Shown: piece after piece, positions 49,838 to 58,793 of the stretch
Position numbering within the stretch: position 1 is the first letter of the stretch
How the letters are laid out: each line of letters begins with the position of its first letter
NCBI GenBank assembly: GCA_016756725.1
Contig: JAESII010000009.1
Location: forward strand, 19,781 to 83,780
Direction: 5' to 3'
DNA length: 64,000 nucleotides
From: Synergistaceae bacterium
Lineage (GTDB): Bacteria; Synergistota; Synergistia; Synergistales; Aminithiophilaceae
Notes under the pieces: generated by a model
Seen by the model: the letters and a program-made list of their open reading frames with translations, nothing else
Database searches by the model: none
What the model was told of the DNA's origin: nothing
Translations under genes and position numbers: made by a program

Positions 49838-51988
49838 TTATCTCCCCAGGCTCTGGCTGATTTCAGCCAGAGTCAGGCTGCAAAGGCCGCGGATGTGGAG
49901 GGCCTCTCCACCGACGATGCCGATTTCGGTGAGGGGAAAGCTGGCCCAGTTTTTCCGGAAGGCCTCGAGTTTCTGAGCCGGAACGGCGTAGAGGGCTCTG
50001 GGACCGCCTTCGCCGAAAAGAAGGACGTCCGGTCGGGTGGGGACGGCCATGTGGACGAGAGCGCCTGTTCCCGACTGGTGGGTCTCCTTGGCCAAGGCCA
50101 CGGCAAGGCCGCCGCCTGCGATGGGCCGTCCGGACCGCGCCAACTGGAGGTGGGCCGTGCTTCGGGCCTTGTCGACGAATTCTTGTTCCATCTCGAAGGA
50201 GATGGCCAGGGGACGGCCCCGCAGGACACCGAGACGGTGCTGCTGATACTCACTTCCTGACAGCGACGAGGCAACGGTGCCGACAAGGAAGAGGCGGTCC
50301 CCCTTGGCCCAACGTCCCCAGCGGAGAAGCTCCGACGGGTCATCAATAAGGCCGACGGCGACGACAAGAGGTGTCGGCAGGATGCGATGGCGTGACGTCT
50401 CGTTGTAGAGGCTGACGTTGCCGGAGACGACGGGACAGGCCAGCTCTCGGCAGCAGTCGGCCATGCCCCGGACCGATTCGGCCAGTTCCCAGAACTGATC
50501 TGCCTTCTCCGGCGAGGGGTAGTTGAGGCAGTCCGTCAGCCCCAAGGGGGTGGCGCCGGAGACGGCCAGAGCCCTTATGGCACGGGCCACTGTCTCTGCT
50601 CCGCCCCGGTAAGGGTCGAGAAAGGTCTTCCTGGGGTCGGTCTCCATGGCCATAGAAAGAAGTCGTCCGTTTTCTCTCACCCGGATGACGCTGACGGGGC
50701 CACCGGGGCCCTCGACCGTGGCCAGCCGCACCATGGAGTCGTAGCTTTCATGGATCCAGTTCTTGCCGGTCAGGTCGGAAGAGGCCAGAAGCGCTTTCGT
50801 CTCTGCTGCCCAGTCGCAGGGAAGGTCCATCTCCTCAGGACCGAAATCCCACCGTGATTCGAGGTCATCCGGTTCCCGGGCCGGCCAAGCAAGTTCTGGA
50901 CAGCCCTCGCCGATGAGTGTCGCCGGAAGGGCGGCGACGATGGTTCCGTCCTTTCGTGCCGTCCACTCGTCGCCTTCGCGGACGTCGCCGATGACGGCAC
51001 ACTCCAGGCCCCAACGGGTGGCCTGGGAGAGGACGGCGTCGACCTTTTCGGGCAGGACGATGAGGAGCATGCGCTCCTGTGATTCGGAAAGGAGAATCTC
51101 CCAAGCCTCCATGTCGCCTTCTCGCAGGGGGACGGCGTCGAGGTCGAGGTCGATGGCGACGCCGCTTTTGGCGGCGATCTCACTCGACGATGATGTGATC
51201 CCCGCGGCTCCCATGTCCTGCATGCTGACGATCAGGCCGGCCTCGTGGAGCTCAAGACAGGCCTCGATGAGGAGTTTCTCCTCGAAGGGGTCGCCGATCT
51301 GGACCTGAGGCCTGCTGGCTTTCGCGTCGTCGCCCAGTTCGGCCGAGGCGAAGGCGGCTCCGGCGATGCCGTCCCGTCCCGTGGCGGCTCCGAGGAGAAG
51401 GACCTTCTGCCCCGGGCGGGCCGTTGATGCCGAAGCCATCCGATCGAGACGGACGATACCCAAGGAAAAGGCGTTGACGAGAGGGTTGTCGTTATAGGCC
51501 TTGTCGTAAAGGGTTTTGCCGCCGACGGTGGGAACGCCGACAGCGTTGCCGTAGCCGCCGATGCCTGCGACGATGCCGCGGGCCAGCCGGCGCGTCTTGG
51601 GTTCCTGGGCATCGCCGAAACAGAGACCGTCCATCGAGGCCGTGGGCCGGGCCCCCATGGCGAGGATGTCGCGGATGATGCCACCGACGCCGGTTGCCGC
51701 TCCCTGATAGGGAGAAACGGCCGAGGGGTGGTTGTGGCTCTCGACCTTGAAGGCGGCCCCCCAGCCGTCACCGATCGCGACGACGCCGGCATTCTCTCCC
51801 GGACCCTGAACAACAGAGTCGCCTGAGGTGGGAAAGAGGCGGAGCAGGGGTTTGCTCGACTTGTAACAACAATGTTCCGACCACATGACGCCCATGACGA
51901 GAAGTTCACAGTCCGTCGGTTCCCGTTTCAAGGCCGATCGGATCGCCTCGAACTCTTCCCGTCGGAGGCCGGCTTTGGCGTAGTCCAT
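49838..51988 (-). CDS. purL: Phosphoribosylformylglycinamidine synthase subunit II
   Basis: This 716-residue small-type PurL works with PurQ and PurS to convert FGAR to FGAM. It has VMGVMWSEHCCYKSSKPLL, AAFKVESHNHPSAVSPYQGAATGVGGIIRD and DMGAAGITSSSSEIA. It lacks the fused glutaminase domain of E. coli PurL, as expected with separate purQ and purS. The start is ATG 51988 with GAGAGGAG upstream; the upstream in-frame extension overlaps purQ and is rejected. Confidence 0.96.
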   Translation of the reverse strand: MDYAKAGLRREEFEAIRSALKREPTDCELLVMGVMWSEHCCYKSSKPLLRLFPTSGDSVVQGPGENAGVVAIGDGWGAAFKVESHNHPSAVSPYQGAATGVGGIIRDILAMGARPTASMDGLCFGDAQEPKTRRLARGIVAGIGGYGNAVGVPTVGGKTLYDKAYNDNPLVNAFSLGIVRLDRMASASTARPGQKVLLLGAATGRDGIAGAAFASAELGDDAKASRPQVQIGDPFEEKLLIEACLELHEAGLIVSMQDMGAAGITSSSSEIAAKSGVAIDLDLDAVPLREGDMEAWEILLSESQERMLLIVLPEKVDAVLSQATRWGLECAVIGDVREGDEWTARKDGTIVAALPATLIGEGCPELAWPAREPDDLESRWDFGPEEMDLPCDWAAETKALLASSDLTGKNWIHESYDSMVRLATVEGPGGPVSVIRVRENGRLLSMAMETDPRKTFLDPYRGGAETVARAIRALAVSGATPLGLTDCLNYPSPEKADQFWELAESVRGMADCCRELACPVVSGNVSLYNETSRHRILPTPLVVAVGLIDDPSELLRWGRWAKGDRLFLVGTVASSLSGSEYQQHRLGVLRGRPLAISFEMEQEFVDKARSTAHLQLARSGRPIAGGGLAVALAKETHQSGTGALVHMAVPTRPDVLLFGEGGPRALYAVPAQKLEAFRKNWASFPLTEIGIVGGEALHIRGLCSLTLAEISQSLGR

Positions 51989-51992
51989 GTTC

Positions 51993-52688
51993 CTATCTCC
52001 TCTCGACCCAGGTCTGGATGGATTTCCAGAAAAGGATGCCGTCATCGCAACCGAGAAGGATGTCGCTTGATCTCTCGGGATGCGGCATCAGCCCCAGGAC
52101 GTTGCCTTCCTCGGAGAGGATGCCGGCGATATGATTCAAGGCTCCGTTGGGGTTGAAGTCATCTCCCGTCTCGCCCCGGTCGTTGCAGTAGCGGAAGAGG
52201 ACACGCCCATCCTTTTCGAGCTTCTCCAGATCCGAGGGGGGCAGATAATAACGCCCTTCGTTGTGGGCAATGGGAAAGTTGACGACCTGTCCCTCCCTGA
52301 AGGTCCCCGTGAAGGGGCTGTCGGTGCGTTCGACGCGCACCGTGCAGGGACGGCAGAGAAATCCCGGATGTCTGTTCGTCAGAAGCGCTCCCGGTAGGAG
52401 CCCTGATTCCGTAAGCACTTGGAAGCCATTGCAGATTCCTAGGACAAGGCGCCCTCGGCGGACTTCACGGCGTACGTCATCCATGATCGGCGAACGGGCG
52501 GCCATGGCTCCGCTGCGCAGGTAATCGCCGTAGGAGAAACCGCCGGGGAGGATGATCAGGTCCGGTTCCGTGTCAAGACGGTTACGGTGCCAGACCTTCG
52601 TGACGGAACAGCCCAGAACGTCCGAGACGGCCTGGACGACGTCATCATCGCAGTTGCTCCCCGGAAAGGCGATGACGGCGACCTTCAT
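51993..52688 (-). CDS. purQ: Phosphoribosylformylglycinamidine synthase subunit I (glutaminase)
   Basis: This 231-residue class I glutamine amidotransferase has VAVIAFPGSNCDDDVVQAV, GGFSYGDYLRSGAMA and the nucleophile elbow VLGICNGFQVLTESGLLPGAL near residue 85, with LMPHPERSSD near the end. It supplies ammonia to PurL. The start is ATG 52688, overlapping purS by 4 nt. Confidence 0.97.
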   Translation of the reverse strand: MKVAVIAFPGSNCDDDVVQAVSDVLGCSVTKVWHRNRLDTEPDLIILPGGFSYGDYLRSGAMAARSPIMDDVRREVRRGRLVLGICNGFQVLTESGLLPGALLTNRHPGFLCRPCTVRVERTDSPFTGTFREGQVVNFPIAHNEGRYYLPPSDLEKLEKDGRVLFRYCNDRGETGDDFNPNGALNHIAGILSEEGNVLGLMPHPERSSDILLGCDDGILFWKSIQTWVERR

Positions 52689-52942
52689 GGTCCCGTCACC
52701 ACCTCAATGCGGCGCTCTTCGATAAGGTCGTTGACGAGCAGGTCGTCGCAGATCGATTCCGTCATAGTGAGAGCCTCGTCATGGCTTGCCGCTTCGAGGG
52801 CAAGCTCGACATACCGCCCCACGCGGACCTCTTCGAGTTTGCCGTAGCCCATGTCGTGGAGGGAGGAGGCGACGGCCTTCCCCTGGCTGTCGAGAACGCC
52901 CTTTTTAAGGGTGATCGTCACAAAGGCCCTGTAGACGGCCAT
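52685..52942 (-). CDS. purS: Phosphoribosylformylglycinamidine synthase subunit PurS
   Basis: This 85-residue protein matches the small PurS family that bridges PurL and PurQ: RAFVTITLKKGVLDSQGKAV, MGYGKLEEVRVGRYVELAL and a C-terminal NDLIEERRIEVV. The start is ATG 52942; TTG 52948 is two codons upstream. Its start lies just inside the purC stop region. Confidence 0.95.
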   Translation of the reverse strand: MAVYRAFVTITLKKGVLDSQGKAVASSLHDMGYGKLEEVRVGRYVELALEAASHDEALTMTESICDDLLVNDLIEERRIEVVTGP

Positions 52943-52944
52943 CG

Positions 52945-53667
52945 TCAAGCCTCTTCCGTCGAAAGACGGCGCCAGATTTCACGGTAGGCCCCGAGGACGT
53001 CGCCCAAATCTTTGCGGAACCGGTCTTTGTCGAGACGGTCGCCCGTCGATCGATCCCAGAAGCGGCAGGTGTCAGGTGAGATTTCGTCGGCTACGACGAG
53101 CTCCCCTTCTTCTGTCCGACCGAATTCGAGCTTGAAGTCGACGAGAACGATGCCGTGTTTCTCGAAAAGCTCCCGGAGCAGATCGTTCACCTTGAGGGTG
53201 AGGACCTTCATGGTGTCCAATTCCTCCCGGGTTGCCCAGCCGAAAAGGAGGGCATGGTCCTCCGTGACGAGAGGATCGCCGAGGGCGTCGTCTTTGAGGT
53301 AGAACTCAACGAGGGGGCGCGGGAGTTGGAGGCTTTCTTCGACTCCGAGTCGTCGGCAGAGGGACCCGGTGGTGATGTTTCGCAGAACCACTTCGAGAGG
53401 GACGATCTTCACGGCCTTGACGATCTGGTGCCTCTCGTCGACGGCTTCAAGAAAGTGGGTCGGCACACCTTTTGAATTCAGATAGCCAAGAAGATAGGCG
53501 CTGATGGCGTTGTTCAGGGCGCCCTTGCCCTCCATCGTTGCCTTCTTCTCGGCGTTGAAGGCCGTCAGGTCATCTTTGTATTCAATGATGTAGCGGCCCT
53601 TGTTCTCAGACGCCCAAATTTTTTTTGCCTTGCCTTCGTAGAGGAATTCCCCTTTTTTCAGATCCAT
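52945..53667 (-). CDS. purC: Phosphoribosylaminoimidazole-succinocarboxamide synthase
   Basis: This 240-residue SAICAR synthetase has EFLYEGKAKKIWAS, TAFNAEKKATMEGKGALNN, VLRNITTGSLCRRLGV and ISPDTCRFWDRSTGDRLDKD. It is the first gene of the purine operon. The start is ATG 53667; GTG 53670 immediately upstream is possible. GGGGGAGGG provides the ribosome-binding site. Confidence 0.97.
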   Translation of the reverse strand: MDLKKGEFLYEGKAKKIWASENKGRYIIEYKDDLTAFNAEKKATMEGKGALNNAISAYLLGYLNSKGVPTHFLEAVDERHQIVKAVKIVPLEVVLRNITTGSLCRRLGVEESLQLPRPLVEFYLKDDALGDPLVTEDHALLFGWATREELDTMKVLTLKVNDLLRELFEKHGIVLVDFKLEFGRTEEGELVVADEISPDTCRFWDRSTGDRLDKDRFRKDLGDVLGAYREIWRRLSTEEA

Positions 53668-53704
53668 CACAGAGCCCTCCCCCTTGTTGGGAAAAGATGT
53701 TTAC

Positions 53705-53733
53705 ATTATCGATTTTCTCTTGGGAAATGTCAA
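53705..53733 (-). promoter_or_regulatory. Promoter of the purine operon
   Basis: A perfect TTGACA (53728-53733) and GATAAT (53705-53710) are separated by 17 nt on the minus strand. The predicted start near 53698 leaves a leader of only about 30 nt, too short for a purine riboswitch, so control, if any, would be by a repressor. Confidence 0.75.
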
Positions 53734-53861
53734 GTCGGTCGTCGCCCGGGAGTCGTAGACGGCCCGTCGCTGACGCGTATAATGTCAGGAATCAAGAGGA
53801 GTCTCCCCTTCTTCCGTCGAGGTGATTTTGCTCCCCATTTACGGGTGCGTCGCCTCACCTG

Positions 53862-53891
53862 CTGACAGCTGCTGGACCTGTCGGCTAAAAT
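53862..53891 (+). promoter_or_regulatory. Promoter of lepA
   Basis: CTGACA (53862-53867) and TAAAAT (53886-53891) with an 18-nt spacer lie 41 nt upstream of the lepA ATG. A second possible -10, perfect TATAAT at 53778-53783, lies further upstream with a weaker -35 (TAGACG at 53756-53761). The 53668-53932 gap contains these and the divergent pur promoter only. Confidence 0.55.
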
Positions 53892-53932
53892 GAGAAAAGT
53901 GCGGAGACAACACCGGCAAAAAGGAGTCTTTT

Positions 53933-55741
53933 ATGGAGACCAGAAGAATTCGTAACTTCAGCATCATTGCCCATGTCGATCACGGCAAATCGACCCTCGC
54001 CGACCGCCTTCTCGAGGTCACTCATACCGTGGAGGATCGGAAGATGCGTCAGCAGCTCCTCGATCATCTCGAGCTCGAGAGAGAACGGGGGATCACGATC
54101 AAGCTCGTTCCGGTCCGGATGAACTATCGGGGGAGAGATGGCGTCGACTATATCCTCAACCTGATCGACACGCCCGGCCACGTCGATTTCACCTACGAAG
54201 TCTCCCGCTCCCTGGCCGCTTCGGAAGGAGCCGTTCTCGTCGTCGACGCCGCCCAGGGCGTGGAGGCTCAGACCGTCGCTAACGCCTACCTGGCCGTCGA
54301 CCAGGGGCTGGAGATCATTCCCGTCATCAACAAGATCGATCTTCCTTCGGCTCAGCCTGAAGTGGCCAAGAGGGAATTGGAAGAGGTCATCGGCATTGAC
54401 GCCTCGGAGGCCATTCTGGCCAGCGCGAAGGAAGGGCGGGGCATCGACGAGATCCTTGAGGCTATCGTGGCGATTGTTCCACCACCGGCAGGAACGGAGG
54501 CGGAACCGCTTCAGGCTTTGATCTTCGATTCCGTCTACGACAACTACCGGGGGGTCATCTGTTATATCCGTGTCGTCAACGGCTCCATGCGGACCGGTCA
54601 GACCGTGACGTTCATGGCCACGGGGTTGAGCTATCAGGTCGAGGAGATCGGGGTCTTCCGCCCTCAGATGGTCCCCATCGAGGAGCTGGGAGCCGGTGAG
54701 GTCGGCTACCTCATCGCCAACATCAAGACGCTGACGGAGGCCCATGTGGGCGATACGGTGACGGAGACCCGCCACCCCGCCGCCGGACCCCTTCCGGGCT
54801 ATCGCAAGGTCAAGCCCGTCGTCTTCTGTGGCTTCTACCCCATCGAGAGGGAGGACTACACGCAGCTCCGTGAAGCGCTGGAAAAACTGCAGCTCAACGA
54901 TTCAGCCATTTTCTTCGAGCCCGAGACGTCGACGGCCCTGGGCTTCGGTTTCCGTTGCGGTTTCCTCGGCCTCCTTCATATGGATGTCGCCAAGGAACGG
55001 CTCCAGAGGGAGTTCGACGTCGACCTCGTTGCCACGGCACCGAACGTCGTCTATCATGTCCTCCTCACCGACGGCGAGGTCGAGGAAATCCACAGTCCTG
55101 CTGAGCTGCCTGAGATCACCCGCATCGAGGAGATCCGCGAGCCGATCATCAGGATCACCGTTTTTGTCCCCTCCGATTTTGTCGGCAAGTCGATGCAGCT
55201 CTGTCAGGACCGCAGGGGAACCTTCGTGTCCATGGATTACATCACGCCTGAGCGGGTGCGTCTCGTCTACGACCTTCCCCTGGCGGAATTCATCATTGAT
55301 TTTCATGACCGCCTCAAGTCGGCGACGCGGGGCTATGCCTCGCTGGATTACGAGCAGCGCGGATTCCAGGCTGCCGACCTCGTCAAGGTCGACGTCCTCA
55401 TCAACGAGGAGCCCGTCGATGCCTTCTCCTTCATCTGTCATCGTGACGCTGCCTTTTATCGTGGCCAGGCCGTGGTGCGCAAGTTGAAGGAGCTCATCCC
55501 CCGCCAGCTTTTCGAGGTCCCCATCCAGGCCGCCGTGGGCAAGCGGGTCATTGTCCGCCAGAATGTCAAACCGCTCCGCAAGGACGTGCTGGCCAAGTGC
55601 TACGGCGGCGACATCACGCGGAAGCGAAAGCTCCTGGAGAAGCAGAAGGAAGGGAAGAAACGGATGAAGCAGATCGGCCGTGTCTCCGTTCCCCAGGAGG
55701 CCTTTCTCGCCTTCCTCGATGTCGACAGCGATGGCGATTGA
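53933..55741 (+). CDS. lepA: Elongation factor 4 (LepA), ribosome-associated GTPase
   Basis: This 602-residue protein has a G domain with [17 protein letters not shown] (G1), [16 protein letters not shown] (G3) and NKIDLPSA (G4), followed by EF-G-like domains and the LepA-specific C-terminal domain ([18 protein letters not shown]). It acts in translation, probably at initiation or back-translocation. The start is ATG 53933 with AAAAAGGAG upstream. The end overlaps the hemW-like gene, a common gene pair. Confidence 0.97.
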   Translation: METRRIRNFSIIAHVDHGKSTLADRLLEVTHTVEDRKMRQQLLDHLELERERGITIKLVPVRMNYRGRDGVDYILNLIDTPGHVDFTYEVSRSLAASEGAVLVVDAAQGVEAQTVANAYLAVDQGLEIIPVINKIDLPSAQPEVAKRELEEVIGIDASEAILASAKEGRGIDEILEAIVAIVPPPAGTEAEPLQALIFDSVYDNYRGVICYIRVVNGSMRTGQTVTFMATGLSYQVEEIGVFRPQMVPIEELGAGEVGYLIANIKTLTEAHVGDTVTETRHPAAGPLPGYRKVKPVVFCGFYPIEREDYTQLREALEKLQLNDSAIFFEPETSTALGFGFRCGFLGLLHMDVAKERLQREFDVDLVATAPNVVYHVLLTDGEVEEIHSPAELPEITRIEEIREPIIRITVFVPSDFVGKSMQLCQDRRGTFVSMDYITPERVRLVYDLPLAEFIIDFHDRLKSATRGYASLDYEQRGFQAADLVKVDVLINEEPVDAFSFICHRDAAFYRGQAVVRKLKELIPRQLFEVPIQAAVGKRVIVRQNVKPLRKDVLAKCYGGDITRKRKLLEKQKEGKKRMKQIGRVSVPQEAFLAFLDVDSDGD

Positions 55742-56882
55742 GGAGGAGCGGCTCCCTTTTTTCGGGCCCTCCGGACCGCCCCTCTATCTCTACGTCCACG
55801 TTCCCTTCTGCCGAAGCAAGTGTCCCTACTGTGCCTTTTACAGCGTCGTCCCCGGGACAGGGGCCGTCGAGGCCTATCTCGACGGCCTCGAGGCGGAGAT
55901 CTCCCTCCGGCTCCGTGAAGGGGCTCCCTTTCCTTCCCTTTCCTCGGTCTATTTTGGCGGCGGAACGCCGTCTCTGCTCAGTCCGTCCCAGTGGGAACGG
56001 CTTTTTTCCCTCCTCGAGGTCTTTTGTCTGCGGCCCGGCGCAGAGGTGACCGTTGAGGCCAATCCCGAGTCCCTGACGGCCTCTCATCTTTGCCTCTGGC
56101 GGGAACGGGGTGTTACGCGGGTCAGTCTGGGCGTCCAGAGCCTTGACGACGAAGAGCTTCGGATTCTCGGCCGTTCCCACGACAGTCGCCGTGCCCGTGA
56201 CGCCTTGGGCGCCCTGGCCGCTTCGGGGCTTTCCTTCAGCGCCGACCTCATCTTCAACATCCCAGGCCAGACACTGCGACGTTGGCATCGGACGGTAAGG
56301 GAAATTCTCGCCTTCGGCATGGACCACCTCTCCCTCTATGAGTTGACTCTGGAGGAGCGATCGGCCTGGGGGCGCCGACCGCCCGAGGGGATGGCCTCGG
56401 GATACCCGTTTTATCGCTGGTCTCAATGGTATCTGGCTTCCAGAGGCTTCTTCCAGTATGAGGTCGCCAGTTTCGCCTTCAATCGCCGCTGGAGCCGCCA
56501 CAATCTGGCCTATTGGAACAGGGCGCCTGTGCTCGGACTGGGGCCTGGCGCTTGGGGCTTCCTGGCTGAACGACGTTATGGCAACGAAAACAGCCTTGCG
56601 GGGTATCTCCGAAAAACAGAGGAAGGACGGCTTCCTCTGGCCGTCGTTGAAGAGCCTGATCAGGAACGGGACTGGCGGGAAGCGGCCATTCTGGCCTTGA
56701 GAACGGCCTGGGGGATTTCGCGAAGTCTTTTTGCCCGTCGCTATGGGCCGGTTCCCCTGGAGACGCTCCTGACTGTCATCGACGGCCTGCCGGAGAGATT
56801 TTTCCGCAAGACCGAGGACCGGATCGCCCTGTCCCGACGGGGCATGGCCGTTGCCAACGCGATCTGGGAACGGATTCTTTAG
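55731..56882 (+). CDS. hemW: HemW-like radical SAM heme chaperone (HemN-related)
   Basis: This 383-residue radical SAM protein opens with [20 protein letters not shown] (CX3CX2C cluster site, about residues 18-37), followed by [42 protein letters not shown] and [21 protein letters not shown]. These are shared by HemN and HemW; the lepA-hemW adjacency and the length favour HemW, which delivers heme and is not an oxidase. The start is ATG 55731, overlapping lepA by 11 nt; ATG 55719 is an alternative. Confidence 0.88.
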   Translation: MAIEEERLPFFGPSGPPLYLYVHVPFCRSKCPYCAFYSVVPGTGAVEAYLDGLEAEISLRLREGAPFPSLSSVYFGGGTPSLLSPSQWERLFSLLEVFCLRPGAEVTVEANPESLTASHLCLWRERGVTRVSLGVQSLDDEELRILGRSHDSRRARDALGALAASGLSFSADLIFNIPGQTLRRWHRTVREILAFGMDHLSLYELTLEERSAWGRRPPEGMASGYPFYRWSQWYLASRGFFQYEVASFAFNRRWSRHNLAYWNRAPVLGLGPGAWGFLAERRYGNENSLAGYLRKTEEGRLPLAVVEEPDQERDWREAAILALRTAWGISRSLFARRYGPVPLETLLTVIDGLPERFFRKTEDRIALSRRGMAVANAIWERIL

Positions 56883-56894
56883 GGGGACAAGCCG

Positions 56895-57479
56895 GTGGAA
56901 TGGAAAATATTCAACGTCGCTGGCGAAGAGGAGGCCTTTTTCCAGGAGGTCTTGCTCTCCCTTGCTGCCGCTTCGGCCTCGAAGGAACGATCCTGTGCCG
57001 GCTATGCCCGCGAAGTGAGGCCCGATCTGGTGCCGTCCCTGCGTTTTCTCAAGGCCCCGACGGAGAACAGGCCAGCCTGGGGAGTGCTCCGTCTCTACGC
57101 CTCCCTGGGAGACACCCCTTCGCTGGCTCTTCTTTGCGGCGAGTCGCTCCAGGAGCCGTTGGCCTATCTTCGCAGCCAGGGGAGGGGCCGACTTCTGAGG
57201 GAGGCTTCGGTCAACCAGGAAGAAAGAAGTTGGGGGCTAATCGGGCTCTCCCTGCCGGGCTGGGTGATCCTCTTTTCTGAAGAAGTCGATGAGGCCTGCC
57301 GTGATGGGCTGGATGAGGGATTTTCCGTGGCCTATCTTCCGGCTAAGGGCGTCAGCCTATCCCTGCTCGATCCGACCTTGCCGGCAGAAGAGGCCCTTCA
57401 GCTTCTCTTCTTCATGACCCTCCAGGCCCTACCGGAACGGGGAGAACCTGAAGGGCCTGGGACAACGGGGTTGCTCTAG
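56895..57479 (+). CDS. Uncharacterised protein downstream of hemW
   Basis: I do not recognise this 194-residue protein. It has no signal peptide, no transmembrane helix and no metal-binding cysteine motif (two to three scattered cysteines only). It is acidic and leucine-rich, with a central alternating pattern (GLIGLSLPGWVILFSEEVDEACRDG) suggesting an alpha/beta fold. The start is GTG 56895, 8 nt after AGGGGG, and 12 nt after the hemW-like stop, so it is co-transcribed with lepA-hemW. Its stop overlaps the convergent yedF stop by 4 nt. Confidence 0.7.
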   Translation: MEWKIFNVAGEEEAFFQEVLLSLAAASASKERSCAGYAREVRPDLVPSLRFLKAPTENRPAWGVLRLYASLGDTPSLALLCGESLQEPLAYLRSQGRGRLLREASVNQEERSWGLIGLSLPGWVILFSEEVDEACRDGLDEGFSVAYLPAKGVSLSLLDPTLPAEEALQLLFFMTLQALPERGEPEGPGTTGLL

Positions 57480-58069
57480 CCGAGGGTCACCGTTTTTGCC
57501 CTATCGAGAAGGGCCTCGGTGATCTCGAACATGTTCGAGATGGTGCCCACCGTCACTTGGTCGGTGATGCCGAAGTGATTGGTGCAGGTGCCGCAGACGA
57601 GGAGGCGGGTGCCGGTCTCTTCAAGATGTCTCAGACTTTCCGATGTGGAGTATTCCTCCAGCGCCAGCTTGACGGCTTCGTTCATGAGAACGATGAGTGC
57701 CGGAGGTGAGGGGCGTTGGGCGAGAGTGCCGAGGAAGGCTTTCATCAAGACTTCGCCCAGGGCCTCATCGCTTCCGCCTAGGCGGGCCGTCGCGATGAGG
57801 ATGGCCTCGTCTTTTGTCTTCCCTTTGGTGACTTCTGGTGTCACTTCGGCGGTTTCCACGCTTCCCTTCTGAACGCGGAGGACGATATAGGGGTCCCTGC
57901 CCGTCGACGAAACGTGCCATCCCCCGTTGCGGAGGAAGCGGGTCACGTTCGATTCCGACACGGCGTTGTCGACGATGATTTCCAGTTCCCGGGCCCCCTC
58001 GTCCAGGGCGGCTTTGGTCATCATCACCGGTTTAGGGCAGGCCTGGCCTCTCGCGTCAATGTGCTTCAT
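57476..58069 (-). CDS. yedF: Sulfurtransferase-like selenium metabolism protein YedF
   Basis: This 197-residue protein has an N-terminal TusA/SirA-like domain with the CPKP motif (DARGQACPKPVMMTKAALDEG) and a C-terminal DsrE-like domain with RLLVCGTCTNHFGI and VGTISNMFEITEALL. This two-domain form is associated with selenium-using bacteria, fitting the selA-selB genes 0.7 kb away. It may handle selenium or sulfur persulfides, though no reaction is proven. The start is ATG 58069, overlapping the nicotinamidase-like gene by 4 nt. Confidence 0.9.
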   Translation of the reverse strand: MKHIDARGQACPKPVMMTKAALDEGARELEIIVDNAVSESNVTRFLRNGGWHVSSTGRDPYIVLRVQKGSVETAEVTPEVTKGKTKDEAILIATARLGGSDEALGEVLMKAFLGTLAQRPSPPALIVLMNEAVKLALEEYSTSESLRHLEETGTRLLVCGTCTNHFGITDQVTVGTISNMFEITEALLDRAKTVTLG

Positions 58070-58683
58070 CCCTTTCCCTCCTCAGATCTCATTCCCTCAT
58101 CTTCAGAAAGCAAGGTGACTGCAGTCATGATGTACCCCCCCCGAAGGGTCACATTCTGCAGGGCTTTTTCCCCATCTCCGGGGGACACGTCGACGGGCTG
58201 CGTGGCATCGGAAAGGATGATGGTTTCATAACCCAGGGAGAGGCCGTCGAGAGCCGTAGCCTTGACACAGTAGTCTGTGGCGAGACCGACGACGAAAAGC
58301 CGCGTCACGCCACTTTGCTGGAGCCTTTCATGAAGGTCCGTTCCGTCGAAGGCTGAAAGGGCTTCGTCGTTGCCTGTTCCCTTGCTGACGATAAGCGGGT
58401 AAAGAGGAATGTGCAGCGACGGGTGGAAGGCGGATCCTTTCGTCCCGGCCACACAGTGGGGAGGCCAGGGACCACCTTCTTCTCGAAAGCTGGAGTGGTC
58501 CACTGGGTGCCAATCGCGGCTGTAGGCGACGGTCGCTCCCCTTTCGAGAAAGAGTTTGACGAGTCTGTTCACGACGGGGATGATGGCGTCACCCTCTTTG
58601 ACGGCCAAGGCTCCACCAGGGCAGAAGTCGTTTTGGATGTCGACGACGAGAAGAGCGTCTTCCCTTCCTACCGATCTGTTCAT
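58066..58683 (-). CDS. pncA: Isochorismatase-family hydrolase, nicotinamidase-like
   Basis: This 205-residue protein has the nicotinamidase triad: Asp in ALLVVDIQNDFCPGGAL, Lys in LIVSKGTGNDEALSAFDG and Cys in VVGLATDYCVKATALDGLSLG. The zinc-site region SRDWHPVDHSS is present. It should convert nicotinamide to nicotinate for NAD salvage; other amide hydrolases share this fold. The start is ATG 58683, with GGAGGTGA 5 nt upstream; a GTG at 58692 overlaps that site. A TATAAT (minus strand, 58704-58709) lies upstream. Confidence 0.9.
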   Translation of the reverse strand: MNRSVGREDALLVVDIQNDFCPGGALAVKEGDAIIPVVNRLVKLFLERGATVAYSRDWHPVDHSSFREEGGPWPPHCVAGTKGSAFHPSLHIPLYPLIVSKGTGNDEALSAFDGTDLHERLQQSGVTRLFVVGLATDYCVKATALDGLSLGYETIILSDATQPVDVSPGDGEKALQNVTLRGGYIMTAVTLLSEDEGMRSEEGKG

Positions 58684-58793
58684 GGGCGTCACCTCCGAAC
58701 AGAATTATACTCTTCGGCAGGTAGAGGGAGATCGTAGGGTAGAATCAGAAAGTCCCTGTCCCTTGCCAGAACTGTTTGCAGGAAGGTGATCAT

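Noticed and set aside
53668..53932. Purine riboswitch or small RNA in the purC-lepA gap
   Set aside because: The pur promoter leaves only about 30 nt of leader, and the guanine-aptamer core motifs are not present. A short CGTCTACGACT resemblance lies upstream of the promoter.
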